The notes below the pieces were generated by a model that searched no databases, was not told the DNA's origin, and was given only the letters and a program-made list of their open reading frames with translations. Positions 18,642 through 28,544 of a DNA stretch of 64,000 nucleotides are shown in pieces (the first letter of the stretch is position 1; each line of letters starts with the position of its first letter). The translations under genes and the position numbers were made by a program. The DNA is from Lishizhenia tianjinensis (GTDB taxonomy: Bacteria; Bacteroidota; Bacteroidia; Flavobacteriales_D; Crocinitomicaceae): assembly GCA_945902115.1 (NCBI GenBank), contig CAMDLY010000001.1, positions 42,069-106,068 of the forward strand, read 5' to 3'.

Positions 18642-19598
18642 ATGGGATTATTTGATTTTTTTTCTAAGTCCAAAAAAGAAACCTTAGAACCTGGTCTCGA
18701 GAAGACCAAAAAGTCTTTCTTTTCCAAAATAGCTCGGGCAGTCGTAGGAAAATCCACTGTTGATGAAGAAGTTCTCGACAATCTTGAAGAAATTCTAATA
18801 ACCTCCGATGTTGGTGTTGAGACTACCTTAAAAATTATTGCTCGTATAGAAAAAAGGGTTGCTCGTGAAAAAGTATTAAATACCTCTGAACTAAATGGGA
18901 TTCTGCGTGAAGAGATAATCTCATTACTTGAAGAAAATAACTCAATTATCGATGGAACTCTAGAAATAGAAAAACCGGTCGATAATCCATACGTTATAAT
19001 GGTTGTTGGTGTGAATGGTGTTGGTAAAACGACTACGATCGGGAAACTTGCATATCAATTTAAAAAAGCAGGGAAAAAAGTTGTTCTCGGAGCGGCAGAT
19101 ACTTTCAGGGCAGCCGCAGTGGATCAATTAATAATTTGGTCTCAAAGAGTCGAGGTTCCTATTGTGCATCAAGGAATGGGAGCCGATCCCGCGAGTGTTG
19201 CTTACGACACATTGCAGTCAGCTAAGTCACAAAACGCAGATGTAGTAATTATTGACACAGCAGGAAGATTACACAATAAAGTCAATTTAATGGCTGAACT
19301 TACTAAAATTAAACGTGTGATGGAAAAGGTTGTACCAAATGCGCCACACGAAATTTTGCTCGTTTTAGACGGATCAACTGGACAAAATGCCTTTGAACAG
19401 GCTAAACAGTTTGCGCAATCAACCAATATCAATGCCTTAGCAATTACAAAATTAGATGGGACTGCCAAAGGCGGAGTGGTCATAGGAATTTCAGATCAAA
19501 TGAAAATTCCAGTCAAATATATCGGTGTTGGGGAGAAAGTAGCTGATTTACAATTATTTGACCGTAGAGCATTCGTTGAATCTTTATTTTCAGATTAA
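18642..19598 (+). CDS. ftsY: Signal recognition particle receptor FtsY
   Basis: GVNGVGKTTTIGKLAYQFKKAGKKVVLGAADTFRAAAVDQL...DTAGR...ITKLDGTAKGG. Confidence 0.97.
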   Translation: MGLFDFFSKSKKETLEPGLEKTKKSFFSKIARAVVGKSTVDEEVLDNLEEILITSDVGVETTLKIIARIEKRVAREKVLNTSELNGILREEIISLLEENNSIIDGTLEIEKPVDNPYVIMVVGVNGVGKTTTIGKLAYQFKKAGKKVVLGAADTFRAAAVDQLIIWSQRVEVPIVHQGMGADPASVAYDTLQSAKSQNADVVIIDTAGRLHNKVNLMAELTKIKRVMEKVVPNAPHEILLVLDGSTGQNAFEQAKQFAQSTNINALAITKLDGTAKGGVVIGISDQMKIPVKYIGVGEKVADLQLFDRRAFVESLFSD

Positions 19599-19699
19599 AA
19601 TTAACGAGTGTAAGTCCCTTCTTTTTTTGCAAATCATCGAACAAAAGCCTTTTATCATTGGTTTTTTTTAGGTAATTTAACGACCTAAACAGCATCAAA

Positions 19700-22600
19700 A
19701 TGAAACTATTTTATTCTTTTCTAATACTTGGAATGTCGTATTTTTCTTTCTCCCAAACCATGAATTGGGTGGAAATGATGAAAAATCCAAACGCTAACTT
19801 TTACGAAACGCAAGAAGCTTTTGAATCCTATTGGGCTGGTAAAACAATTCAAAAAGGTAAAGGCTATAAAGCATTTAAGCGTTGGGAGAACCACATGGCG
19901 CCAAGAGTTTATCCATCAGGGAACATTACATTGCCATCGCAAAATTACACGAATTACAAACAATGGGAAACAAATCTTGCTGCTGCAGGAATCCCAAAGT
20001 CCACTAACGGTAACTGGCAAATTATAGGTCCCATAGGTAAGCCATCCGGCGGTGGGGCTGGTCGTTTAAATTTCATTCGTTTTGATCCAACTAACAGCAA
20101 TACCATTTGGGTAGGTGCTCCTGATGGTGGATTGTGGAAGACAACAAATGGTGGAACTTCATGGACAACAAATACGGATCAGCTTACAGTCATAGGTTGC
20201 TCTGATGTGGCGATTGATCCGACAAATTCGCAGACAATGTATTTAGGAACGGGTGATAGTGATGGAAATGATACTTACAGTATTGGTTTGTTGAAGTCAA
20301 CTGACGGCGGAGCAACTTGGAATACTACGGGTTTAACATGGGCTGTAAATCAAGGAAGGACCATAGGTAGAGTTTTGGTTAATCCAACGAATACTCAAAT
20401 AATTATGGTGTTTTCAAATGTTGGAATATATCGCTCTACAAATGGAGGGACGACTTTCTCTCAAGTCTCTACGTCGTCTTGCTCGGATGCAGAATTTAAA
20501 CCTGGAGATCCTAATATAGTTTATGCCAGTGGCGGTTCTTTCAGAAAATCTACGAACGGAGGAACAACCTGGACAGCAGTTACTATCCCACTAACCGGCA
20601 TAGCTCGTTTATCAATCACGGTCACTGCTGCCAATTCTAATTATGTCTACTTACTGGCCTCAAGCACCTCAGACAGCGGTTTCAAAGGACTCATGCGCTC
20701 CACAGATAGTGGAACAAGTTTTACCACTCGTTCCACAACTCCTAATGTATTAGGTTTTGATAACGGAGCGGATGCAGGAGGTCAAGGTTGGTATGATTTG
20801 GCAATTGCGGCATCACCAACAAACGCAGAAGAAGTTATAATTGGAGGGGTAAATCATTGGAAATCAACTAATGGAGGTTCTACTTGGACAATGATCACAC
20901 ATTGGTATGGTGGGTATAGCAAGCCTTACGTTCATGCTGATGTTCATGATATTCAATATTTACCTGGCTCAGGAACAACTATATTTTCAGCCAATGATGG
21001 TGGTTTTTTCAAAACTATCAACGGAGGAACAGGCTGGACAGATTTAAGTTCGAATTTGGCAATTGCACAGCAATACCGTTTTAGTATTTCTGCACTATCG
21101 GCAAATATAATAATAGCTGGTCATCAAGACAATGGAACCAATAGAACCAACAACTTAACTTCTTGGACTGAGGTTGGTGGGGGAGACGGAATGGATTGTT
21201 TGATAGACAGAACCAACAATAATCGTCAAATATCCTCAGTTTATTATGGTGATTATTCGAGAACTTTAACAGGAGCCACGAACTTTGCAGATATAACTGA
21301 TCCTGCAGGGCAAGGTGAATGGGTGAGCCCAATAAAACAAGATCCAGTAGATGCAAATATCGCATATTCTGCTGGTCGTGCTGCTCTTTATAAATCATCT
21401 AATATTTGGGCGACATCAGTAGCTTGGACAACTATGGGTACGCCACAAGGAACAGGTTCTATTATTGAATTAGCAATTGCGCCAAGTAATAATCAAGTAA
21501 TCTACTGTTTGAAAACTGGTTCTGGTGGAGTTTCTAAATCAACAAACGGAGGAACCTCCTTTGCCTCGTGTGCAACACCTACCACCTCTGCCTATCCTAC
21601 TTGGGTTGCAGTTTCAAATACAGATCCAACTGTTGTTTTTGTTACTTATTCTGGATATTCTGCCGCAAATAAAGTATTCAAATCAACTACTGGAGGTACT
21701 TCATGGACAAACATATCGACAGGTCTGCCAAACGTTCCTGTGAATTGTGTGGTTTATCATAATGGCGCTGCTGGTGGAGATGGGATTTATGTTGGAACGG
21801 ATATTGGCGTTTATTATAGAGATAATAGCACAAATGGATGGATTGATTTTAGTCAAGGACTTCCAAACTGCGAAGTATCAGATCTTGAAATCTATTATGC
21901 AACAGGAAGATTAAGAGCGGCTACATTTGGGAGAGGTACTTGGGATTCAGATTTATATTCTTCTGTTCCATCAGCACCTGTAGCTTCTTTTACTGCAGAT
22001 AATGTAAATATTTGCGTTGGTCAAAGTGTGCAGTTCACAAGCACTTCAACAGGTGCGCCAACCTCATATTCATGGACTTTTCAAGGTGGAACACCAGGAA
22101 CAAGTACTACTCAAAATCCAAGTGTTACCTTTAATACGGCTGGAACTTATACTGTTTCATTAACAGTTTCTAATGCGAATGGTAATAATACAGCAACACA
22201 AACAGGATATATCACTGTCATCGCAGGAACTGGAGCACCGCTTCCTTTGACGGAAGGATTTGTAGCAACAACATTCCCACCGACAGACTGGACAATATTG
22301 AATACTGATGGAACAGATACCACATGGAGAAGAAGCGCGACAGTGGGTTTCGCTCCAACTGCTGGTAATTCAATGGTGTTTTTGAATTTCTCTAAAGATG
22401 ATACTGGTAACCAAGATGAAATGAGAACTCCAAAATTGAATTTTACAGGACTATCAGCAGCTCAAATGACCTTTGATGTAGCTTATGCCGCATACAATGC
22501 AACTTACGTTGATGGATTGGAGGTACTTATATCTGTGGATTGTGGGACAACTTGGACATCATTATATAATAAAACAGGATCAACTGTAGCTGCAGGAAAT

Positions 22601-24031
22601 TTACCTACAGCTGCTGCAACAACAACAGCCTTTACACCAACAACTGCGCAATGGAGAACAGAAACCATTAATTTAAATGCATACATTAATAATCCTAGTG
22701 TTCAATTAGCGTTTCGAAATATTGCTGGTTACGGTAATAATCTATACGTTGACAACATAAACATAACAGGTACTGCAGTGCCTACAGCACCTACAGCTAG
22801 CTTTACCTCAACACCATCCGGAACAGCATGTACTGGTCAAACAGTACAATATACGAGTACATCAACAGGAAGTCCATCATCTTATTCATGGACCTTTGTT
22901 GGAGGAACTCCAGGAAATAGTACTGCACAAAATCCAACCGTAACCTACTCAACACCTGGAACATATAACGTTTCGTTGACTGCAACCAATTCCATGGGTA
23001 GCAATACATCAAATCAAACAAATTACATAACTATTAACCAAACGCCGTCCATTACAGGAACAACCCCAGGAAGTAGATGTGGTACAGGCACAGTATCTTT
23101 AAGTTCAACTGCATCAACAGGTACGTTATCATGGTTCTCTGTAGCAACCGGTGGAACAGCCTTAGGAACAGGAACTACATTTACAACTCCTTCAATTTCT
23201 ACAAACACAACTTATTATGTGGAAGTAACTTCAAATAGCTGTACATCAGCTAGAACTGCAGTTTTGGCTACGGTAAATACAAACCCAACAGTTACAAATC
23301 CGGGTATTCAAACAGTTTGTTTAGGTAGTTCCTCGAATGCGATTAATTTCACAGGAAATAGCGCTAACTCAACCTATGCTTGGACGAATACCAATACGGC
23401 GATTGGTTTAGGTGCTTCTGGCTCTGGAAATATTGCAACGTTCACACCTTCTGCTACTGGTACATCGACTGTAACTGTAACTCCAACATTAGCATCTTGT
23501 ACTGGCACACCCGTTACATTCACTATTAATGTTAATCCTGTGCCTACTGTTTCCTTCAGTTTATCAAATGTAACGCCACCATGTGTTTACGACCCTTCTT
23601 TTGCACTACCTGCTGGGACACCATCGGGAGGAACATTTATTGGCCCCGGAGTTTCTGGTGCTAATTTCAATCCTGCATCTGCTGGACTTGGTACACACAC
23701 CATTACCTATACAGTTACTCAAAACGGATGTACAGGAGCATCAACATCAACAATAACGGTTGATGCGTGCGCTGGAATTGAGGGAAATACAAGTTTGCAC
23801 AATGTTAATATATATCCAAATCCAACATCAGGAATATTAACCATAGACAATATTGATTTTACTAATATTACAAGTGTATCTCTGATCGATAATGCAGGAA
23901 GACTGGTAAGACTATTTACTATTAATTCAGAAGCAGTAACATTAGATTTGACATCTTTTCCTTCTGGTATATATACACTTAAATTCGATGGAACATATCA
24001 ATTCTCTAAACGGATTGAATTAAAGAAATAA
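19700..24031 (+). CDS. Large secreted T9SS cargo protein: sortilin/BNR-like beta-propeller, PKD domains, choice-of-anchor-like domain, C-terminal sorting domain
   Basis: 1443 aa; repeated (K)STNGGTTW / STDGGATW BNR motifs; two PKD repeats; C-terminal NVNIYPNPTSGILTIDN...GIYTLKF...SKRIELKK typical of T9SS type A sorting. Confidence 0.9.
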   Translation: MKLFYSFLILGMSYFSFSQTMNWVEMMKNPNANFYETQEAFESYWAGKTIQKGKGYKAFKRWENHMAPRVYPSGNITLPSQNYTNYKQWETNLAAAGIPKSTNGNWQIIGPIGKPSGGGAGRLNFIRFDPTNSNTIWVGAPDGGLWKTTNGGTSWTTNTDQLTVIGCSDVAIDPTNSQTMYLGTGDSDGNDTYSIGLLKSTDGGATWNTTGLTWAVNQGRTIGRVLVNPTNTQIIMVFSNVGIYRSTNGGTTFSQVSTSSCSDAEFKPGDPNIVYASGGSFRKSTNGGTTWTAVTIPLTGIARLSITVTAANSNYVYLLASSTSDSGFKGLMRSTDSGTSFTTRSTTPNVLGFDNGADAGGQGWYDLAIAASPTNAEEVIIGGVNHWKSTNGGSTWTMITHWYGGYSKPYVHADVHDIQYLPGSGTTIFSANDGGFFKTINGGTGWTDLSSNLAIAQQYRFSISALSANIIIAGHQDNGTNRTNNLTSWTEVGGGDGMDCLIDRTNNNRQISSVYYGDYSRTLTGATNFADITDPAGQGEWVSPIKQDPVDANIAYSAGRAALYKSSNIWATSVAWTTMGTPQGTGSIIELAIAPSNNQVIYCLKTGSGGVSKSTNGGTSFASCATPTTSAYPTWVAVSNTDPTVVFVTYSGYSAANKVFKSTTGGTSWTNISTGLPNVPVNCVVYHNGAAGGDGIYVGTDIGVYYRDNSTNGWIDFSQGLPNCEVSDLEIYYATGRLRAATFGRGTWDSDLYSSVPSAPVASFTADNVNICVGQSVQFTSTSTGAPTSYSWTFQGGTPGTSTTQNPSVTFNTAGTYTVSLTVSNANGNNTATQTGYITVIAGTGAPLPLTEGFVATTFPPTDWTILNTDGTDTTWRRSATVGFAPTAGNSMVFLNFSKDDTGNQDEMRTPKLNFTGLSAAQMTFDVAYAAYNATYVDGLEVLISVDCGTTWTSLYNKTGSTVAAGNLPTAAATTTAFTPTTAQWRTETINLNAYINNPSVQLAFRNIAGYGNNLYVDNINITGTAVPTAPTASFTSTPSGTACTGQTVQYTSTSTGSPSSYSWTFVGGTPGNSTAQNPTVTYSTPGTYNVSLTATNSMGSNTSNQTNYITINQTPSITGTTPGSRCGTGTVSLSSTASTGTLSWFSVATGGTALGTGTTFTTPSISTNTTYYVEVTSNSCTSARTAVLATVNTNPTVTNPGIQTVCLGSSSNAINFTGNSANSTYAWTNTNTAIGLGASGSGNIATFTPSATGTSTVTVTPTLASCTGTPVTFTINVNPVPTVSFSLSNVTPPCVYDPSFALPAGTPSGGTFIGPGVSGANFNPASAGLGTHTITYTVTQNGCTGASTSTITVDACAGIEGNTSLHNVNIYPNPTSGILTIDNIDFTNITSVSLIDNAGRLVRLFTINSEAVTLDLTSFPSGIYTLKFDGTYQFSKRIELKK
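21984..22222 (+). repeat. PKD-domain repeat copy 1
   Basis: SFTADNVNICVGQSVQFTSTSTGAPTSYSWTFQGGTPGTSTTQNPSVTFNTAGTYTVSLTVSN; boundaries approximate. Confidence 0.75.
22797..23037 (+). repeat. PKD-domain repeat copy 2
   Basis: SFTSTPSGTACTGQTVQYTSTSTGSPSSYSWTFVGGTPGNSTAQNPTVTYSTPGTYNVSLTATN, near-copy of repeat 1; boundaries approximate. Confidence 0.75.
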
Positions 24032-24036
24032 CAGTT

Positions 24037-24062
24037 AAAAACGCCGCACCAGCGGCGTTTTT
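24037..24062 (+). terminator. Rho-independent terminator after the T9SS cargo gene
   Basis: aaaaacgccgc-acca-gcggcgttttt perfect stem with T-tract. Confidence 0.88.
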
Positions 24063-24189
24063 GTTTTAATCCAATTATTTATTTTATAATTCATTAGTAA
24101 AAGTTCTTACAAACTCGCGTTCTCAATCAATACTTAATTTATTAAATTGAATGTTCGCAATCGTACCAGTAAAATACTTAAATGTTGAA

Positions 24190-24475
24190 AATCAATAATT
24201 TAATCTAAGCGAGAGCTATTTTGTGAATATTTCCGAACAATCTTCGGCCTTGAATTTCTTGGTTTTAGCTACTGAACTGAAACTGTTAATTTTTAAAATT
24301 TCTGCAAGAACATTTTTAAAAAATTTCACTTTCAGAAAGGAGTTAAAATTGTTCGCTACGAGTTGTAAATACTTGTTTAACAATAACTTGCGAACAAAAA
24401 GAAATTCAGAGCCTTGATTTTTTAGCTTCGCTGCTACTCCGTGGTGATTCTTTTTCATCAAGGAAAAAGAATGGC
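24190..24475. repeat. Candidate dispersed repeat or gene remnant in an unusually long intergenic region
   Basis: Protein-like open frames on both strands (24216-24461 minus, 24223-24417 plus) flanked by AT-rich non-coding DNA; terminal perfect 10-bp hairpin ATTCTTTTTC-atcaag-GAAAAAGAAT (24447-24472). Repeat status not provable from this window. Confidence 0.3.
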
Positions 24476-24638
24476 AAATGAAAATATTAACTCAATTTGG
24501 GATTTTCATTAGGATTAGAATTTTAACTATTGGTGCTAAGAAAGCGCACACTCAATTTATTAATACCTTTAAGGTACAAAAAGTTAATATTCTCTTAGGT
24601 AAAATAATTTAAAGTACACGAATACGTTAGGATGGTAT

Positions 24639-24646
24639 TAAATTTG
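24639..24646 (+). promoter_or_regulatory. -7 box TAAATTTG upstream of the lipoprotein gene
   Basis: TAnnTTTG match; G lies 5 nt before the ATG at 24652. Confidence 0.4.
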
Positions 24647-24651
24647 CATAA

Positions 24652-25341
24652 ATGAATTACATGAGAAAAATATCTTGCTTATTTATTTTGTTGTCTAGTA
24701 TTCTTTTTACTTCTTGCATTGAGATAATAGACGACATATTAATTCACGATGATGGATCTGGGGTCTTTAAATATACCGTTAACTTAAGTTCAAGTAAAGT
24801 AAAGATTAACTCAATTCTTGCCTTAGACTCTTTAAAAGGTAAAAGGGTTCCCGAACTTTCAGAAATAAAGGAGAAGATTTATTTGTTTAAAAAGAGCCTT
24901 TCAAATCAAAAAGGAATTTCAAACGTATTGATTGAAGAAAATTATACAGACTTCATTTTCAAATTCAGTTGTAATTTTTCGTCTCCGGGAGTACTGCAAA
25001 CAGGAATAGAAAATAGCATTTCAGAAATTTCCGAAAATCAAGTTTTTCTCGATCCAAAATATAAATGGATACAGTGGGATGGAAACGTTTTGTCTAGAAC
25101 TATTCCCGATATAACCTCAGATAAATTGAAAACATTAGACAGTAAGGACGATGAGTTATTAAAACTAGGAACTTATACTGCTATTTCACGATTTGATAGA
25201 AAAATTGAAAAATTTGATAACCCCAATGCAAAACTATCAAAAAGTTTAACTGCAACCATGCTCAAAGTAGACACTTACAGTTTAAAAGAGAATGAGAATT
25301 TAATAGATAATCGAATATTCTTGAGTAAAATTAAGAACTAA
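24652..25341 (+). CDS. Putative lipoprotein of unknown function
   Basis: MNYMRKISCLFILLSSILFTSCIEI: lipobox LFTSC; 229 aa. Confidence 0.75.
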   Translation: MNYMRKISCLFILLSSILFTSCIEIIDDILIHDDGSGVFKYTVNLSSSKVKINSILALDSLKGKRVPELSEIKEKIYLFKKSLSNQKGISNVLIEENYTDFIFKFSCNFSSPGVLQTGIENSISEISENQVFLDPKYKWIQWDGNVLSRTIPDITSDKLKTLDSKDDELLKLGTYTAISRFDRKIEKFDNPNAKLSKSLTATMLKVDTYSLKENENLIDNRIFLSKIKN

Positions 25342-25379
25342 AAGGATTATGATTAACTTCGTTTCATAGAATCAAATTA

Positions 25380-27209
25380 ATGAGATTATTTTTCCTAACA
25401 ACTCTTCTTCTTTGCTGTAAATTTGGCTTAAGTCAACAATCAGAGAAATATATTCCAAGAGAGGCTGTCACTGTTTTTACTATTAATAATGAAAACTTAT
25501 TTCAAAAAATTTCAGTCGATGAGTTAATTACCTACGACTTTATGGAAGAAATCAATCAAGAATTATTTGATGGATCAACAAATGGCAAAACACTTAAAGA
25601 TGCAGGCATAGATTTTCAGCAAAAACTGAATATCTTTTATGGTAAAGACAATCAATTTGAAGTTTCTGGGTTCAGTTTCGGAATTAAAGACACCACAGAT
25701 TTATTTTCTGTTTTCGACGACTTTGAATTTATATCCATGTTAAATGGAGCTAAAGTCTACGGATCATTTTTTAATAAGTTAATCATTAAAGATAAGGATG
25801 CTTTGCTTATTAGGGTAGATCCTATTATGACCTATGTCGATAAAATTACAGACTCTATATGGTACGCTCAAGGAAACGAAAATCCATTTATTCAATATTT
25901 TGATGATAACGGAAATATTTTAGACGAAAAAGTTTATGATGAAAACGAGGAAACTACCAATGATTTTATTCCAGATGCTTCTGACGATCCAAACGTAAAA
26001 AACTACTATGAATTAAGAGACAGTATTGAGTCCGTCATTCAAAAAAACCTACAGTCTATGGTATTGGATGAAATCTATAATCAAAATATATCATTGTCAT
26101 CTACCGATAAGCATTTCGCGGAACAGATTACACACGACTCAGAAGGTATTTTTTATATGGATAATTCCAGAAATATCGATAAAGCTAATGGTCTTTGGTA
26201 TTTCGAAACAATTCTTCCGACGTTATACAATGACATTCGAGAAATTTACGACGGTAATATTATTCTAGGAGACATGACACTACTTGACAATTCAATAGAA
26301 TTTGATATCACTGCTTTGTATGGAGAGAAATTAGGATCCATTTACAAGGAAATGACCGATAGTAAGTTTGACAAGCGCGTTTTGAGTTATATACCTGAAG
26401 AAAGCACCGGTTATTTCACTTACAACATAAATTTAAGATCTGCCTACGAAAAAGCGTTCGAAGTAATCATGCCCATTTTAGAGGACGAAAAGAATGCTCA
26501 GATTTCTATGAATGTACTTACAATTCAATTATTGAACGAATTTGTAAATAAGGATGCATTGTTCGATACCTATAAAGGAAGTTTATTCGGCTCATTCAAC
26601 GGAATAAAAAAAGTCAAAACGAAAAAAATAGAGTTCTTTTATGATGAAGAAACTTTCGATTATGCAGAGAGAATTACGGAGGCCATAGAAGAAATGCCCA
26701 TTTTCACGATTGGATTTTCTACGAAACGTCCAGATATTCCAGAAAAAATACTCAAACATATAAGTCGTCTAACATCCCAATTAAAAAATGAAGGAGGATT
26801 CTGGTGTTTTCAAAACGCCATACTAGATGCTGCACCCTTGTATATGGTAAACACGAATGGATTATTTATCTTTTCTAATGATGCTGAATTTGCCAATAAT
26901 TATACGAAAGGATATGGCTCTAAAGCAATTTCACCGAAAAAGGCAAAAGCAATAAAGAAAAGTGGTTTTATGTACGCTAATTTTGATTTAAAAGAGACAA
27001 TTAATCGATTACCTCCAGATTTCTTTCCTGCACGCCAAAATGAATTCATACAATCACTGAAAGGAAAAACTGGTGTAATAGAGTTAGTCTCAAATGACAC
27101 TGATACGAAAAGAACCAAACTAAAAGTAAATTACAGTTATGCTTCGGGTGACAACTCTGCAAAGCATCTTTTAGATTTAATCAATGCTTTATATGTCGTC
27201 TATAAGTGA
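25380..27209 (+). CDS. Secreted protein of unknown function (possibly DUF4836-like), 609 aa
   Basis: Signal peptide MRLFFLTTLLLCCKFGLSQ; N-terminal YIPREAVTVFTINNENLFQKIS reminiscent of DUF4836. Confidence 0.7.
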   Translation: MRLFFLTTLLLCCKFGLSQQSEKYIPREAVTVFTINNENLFQKISVDELITYDFMEEINQELFDGSTNGKTLKDAGIDFQQKLNIFYGKDNQFEVSGFSFGIKDTTDLFSVFDDFEFISMLNGAKVYGSFFNKLIIKDKDALLIRVDPIMTYVDKITDSIWYAQGNENPFIQYFDDNGNILDEKVYDENEETTNDFIPDASDDPNVKNYYELRDSIESVIQKNLQSMVLDEIYNQNISLSSTDKHFAEQITHDSEGIFYMDNSRNIDKANGLWYFETILPTLYNDIREIYDGNIILGDMTLLDNSIEFDITALYGEKLGSIYKEMTDSKFDKRVLSYIPEESTGYFTYNINLRSAYEKAFEVIMPILEDEKNAQISMNVLTIQLLNEFVNKDALFDTYKGSLFGSFNGIKKVKTKKIEFFYDEETFDYAERITEAIEEMPIFTIGFSTKRPDIPEKILKHISRLTSQLKNEGGFWCFQNAILDAAPLYMVNTNGLFIFSNDAEFANNYTKGYGSKAISPKKAKAIKKSGFMYANFDLKETINRLPPDFFPARQNEFIQSLKGKTGVIELVSNDTDTKRTKLKVNYSYASGDNSAKHLLDLINALYVVYK

Positions 27210-27212
27210 CCG

Positions 27213-28544
27213 ATGTTAAGGAAAATCATTATTATTCTTTTACTTTCTTCAGGATTAGCCGTGCTTTTGTATTTAAAGCCTTGGAAAGAAGAGATTATAA
27301 AACCTCCTAGAATAGAGGATCGACTTCCTACTGCAGATTTTCTTGGCGTAATGAATCCTCTAGAGTTTGTGAAGGAAATGTCTGTTCTGATAAATTTTAA
27401 TAAGGTAAAATACAGACAGTTTTTAACTTACGACTTTTTACTCAGCCAATCACGCTCCTTGGGTATTAATTTACAAAATCCAGTTTTTTTATTTGGCTTT
27501 GAGAATGGGAATTGGGGTTGTGTAATTGAACTAAATGACGATAGTAAGATAGAAAAGGGACTGGAGCAATTGAGCTCAATTTTCAAACTTGAAAAAAGAA
27601 CGAAAAATGGTTTAGACTATATCTATGTGAAGTCTGGAAAGATATTTATTTTTCACGAAAAGGATTATTTGCTTGTCTATAAAGGCGATGATTTTTCAGA
27701 TGTGTTGTCGCAAATTCATAACTCCTCCTATGGAGATGTGAAATCTGAATGGATAAATTTCTTGAAAGAAAAAACATTTAAAAGCGAATCATTTATCATC
27801 TATTCAAACTGGAATAAACTGGCTGATTATGGCATAGAGAAAGGTATGTTTGCTATTGATAATGATTCAGTAAATATTAAACTTAAAACCTACTTAAAAA
27901 AAGTATCTCCATTTTATATATCGCAAAAGTCAGGGCCATCAATTACAAATTCTACTAAAGCAAATAAAAATAAAGCGGAAATTCACCTAAATATTCAAGA
28001 ATTCAAAAAGCATCCCGAAGATGCTTTATACAAAGCCGCTAACAAAATATCCAAACGCTATGGATTTCCATTTGCTGACTTTATTAACGCTTGGGGTGGG
28101 GATATGAGCTTTAGAGAAGGGGGTACGACCACAGCTACTGAAGTTTTTCTTGAAACTGAACTAGACGAGGAATTTAATCCCGTGTTGATAGAAAAAAATC
28201 GCCAACTAATTGTTCCAGCATATTCATGTCATCTTACATTCAATTCAAAATTTGACAAATTCTATAAAAAACTGGTAACAAAAGGCCTTGTTACTGAGGA
28301 GAATGACAAGTTGAGGTTCTTAATTTCACCAGCATTGATGAAAAAAAGAACTAAAAATAGCCTTTCGCTATACTCAGGTGTATTGCCTTCGATTAAAAAT
28401 AGTAAAGAAAATAGAGTTCAATGGACTTTCGGTGGCACAACGTATATTTTTACGATCGATACAATATCTGGTAATGAATTATACGGCACTATTGGCTTCT
28501 CCTCGCGGAGAATCTTGAATAATCAAAAAATTATTGTTCGCTGA
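27213..28544 (+). CDS. Envelope-anchored protein of unknown function, 443 aa
   Basis: N-terminal TM MLRKIIIILLLSSGLAVLLYLKPW; starts 4 nt after the preceding stop. Confidence 0.7.
   Translation: MLRKIIIILLLSSGLAVLLYLKPWKEEIIKPPRIEDRLPTADFLGVMNPLEFVKEMSVLINFNKVKYRQFLTYDFLLSQSRSLGINLQNPVFLFGFENGNWGCVIELNDDSKIEKGLEQLSSIFKLEKRTKNGLDYIYVKSGKIFIFHEKDYLLVYKGDDFSDVLSQIHNSSYGDVKSEWINFLKEKTFKSESFIIYSNWNKLADYGIEKGMFAIDNDSVNIKLKTYLKKVSPFYISQKSGPSITNSTKANKNKAEIHLNIQEFKKHPEDALYKAANKISKRYGFPFADFINAWGGDMSFREGGTTTATEVFLETELDEEFNPVLIEKNRQLIVPAYSCHLTFNSKFDKFYKKLVTKGLVTEENDKLRFLISPALMKKRTKNSLSLYSGVLPSIKNSKENRVQWTFGGTTYIFTIDTISGNELYGTIGFSSRRILNNQKIIVR

Noticed and set aside
21081-21743. ORFs 21081-21398 (-) and 21525-21743 (+) inside the T9SS cargo gene
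   Set aside because: Alternative frames of repetitive BNR-encoding DNA; no independent support.
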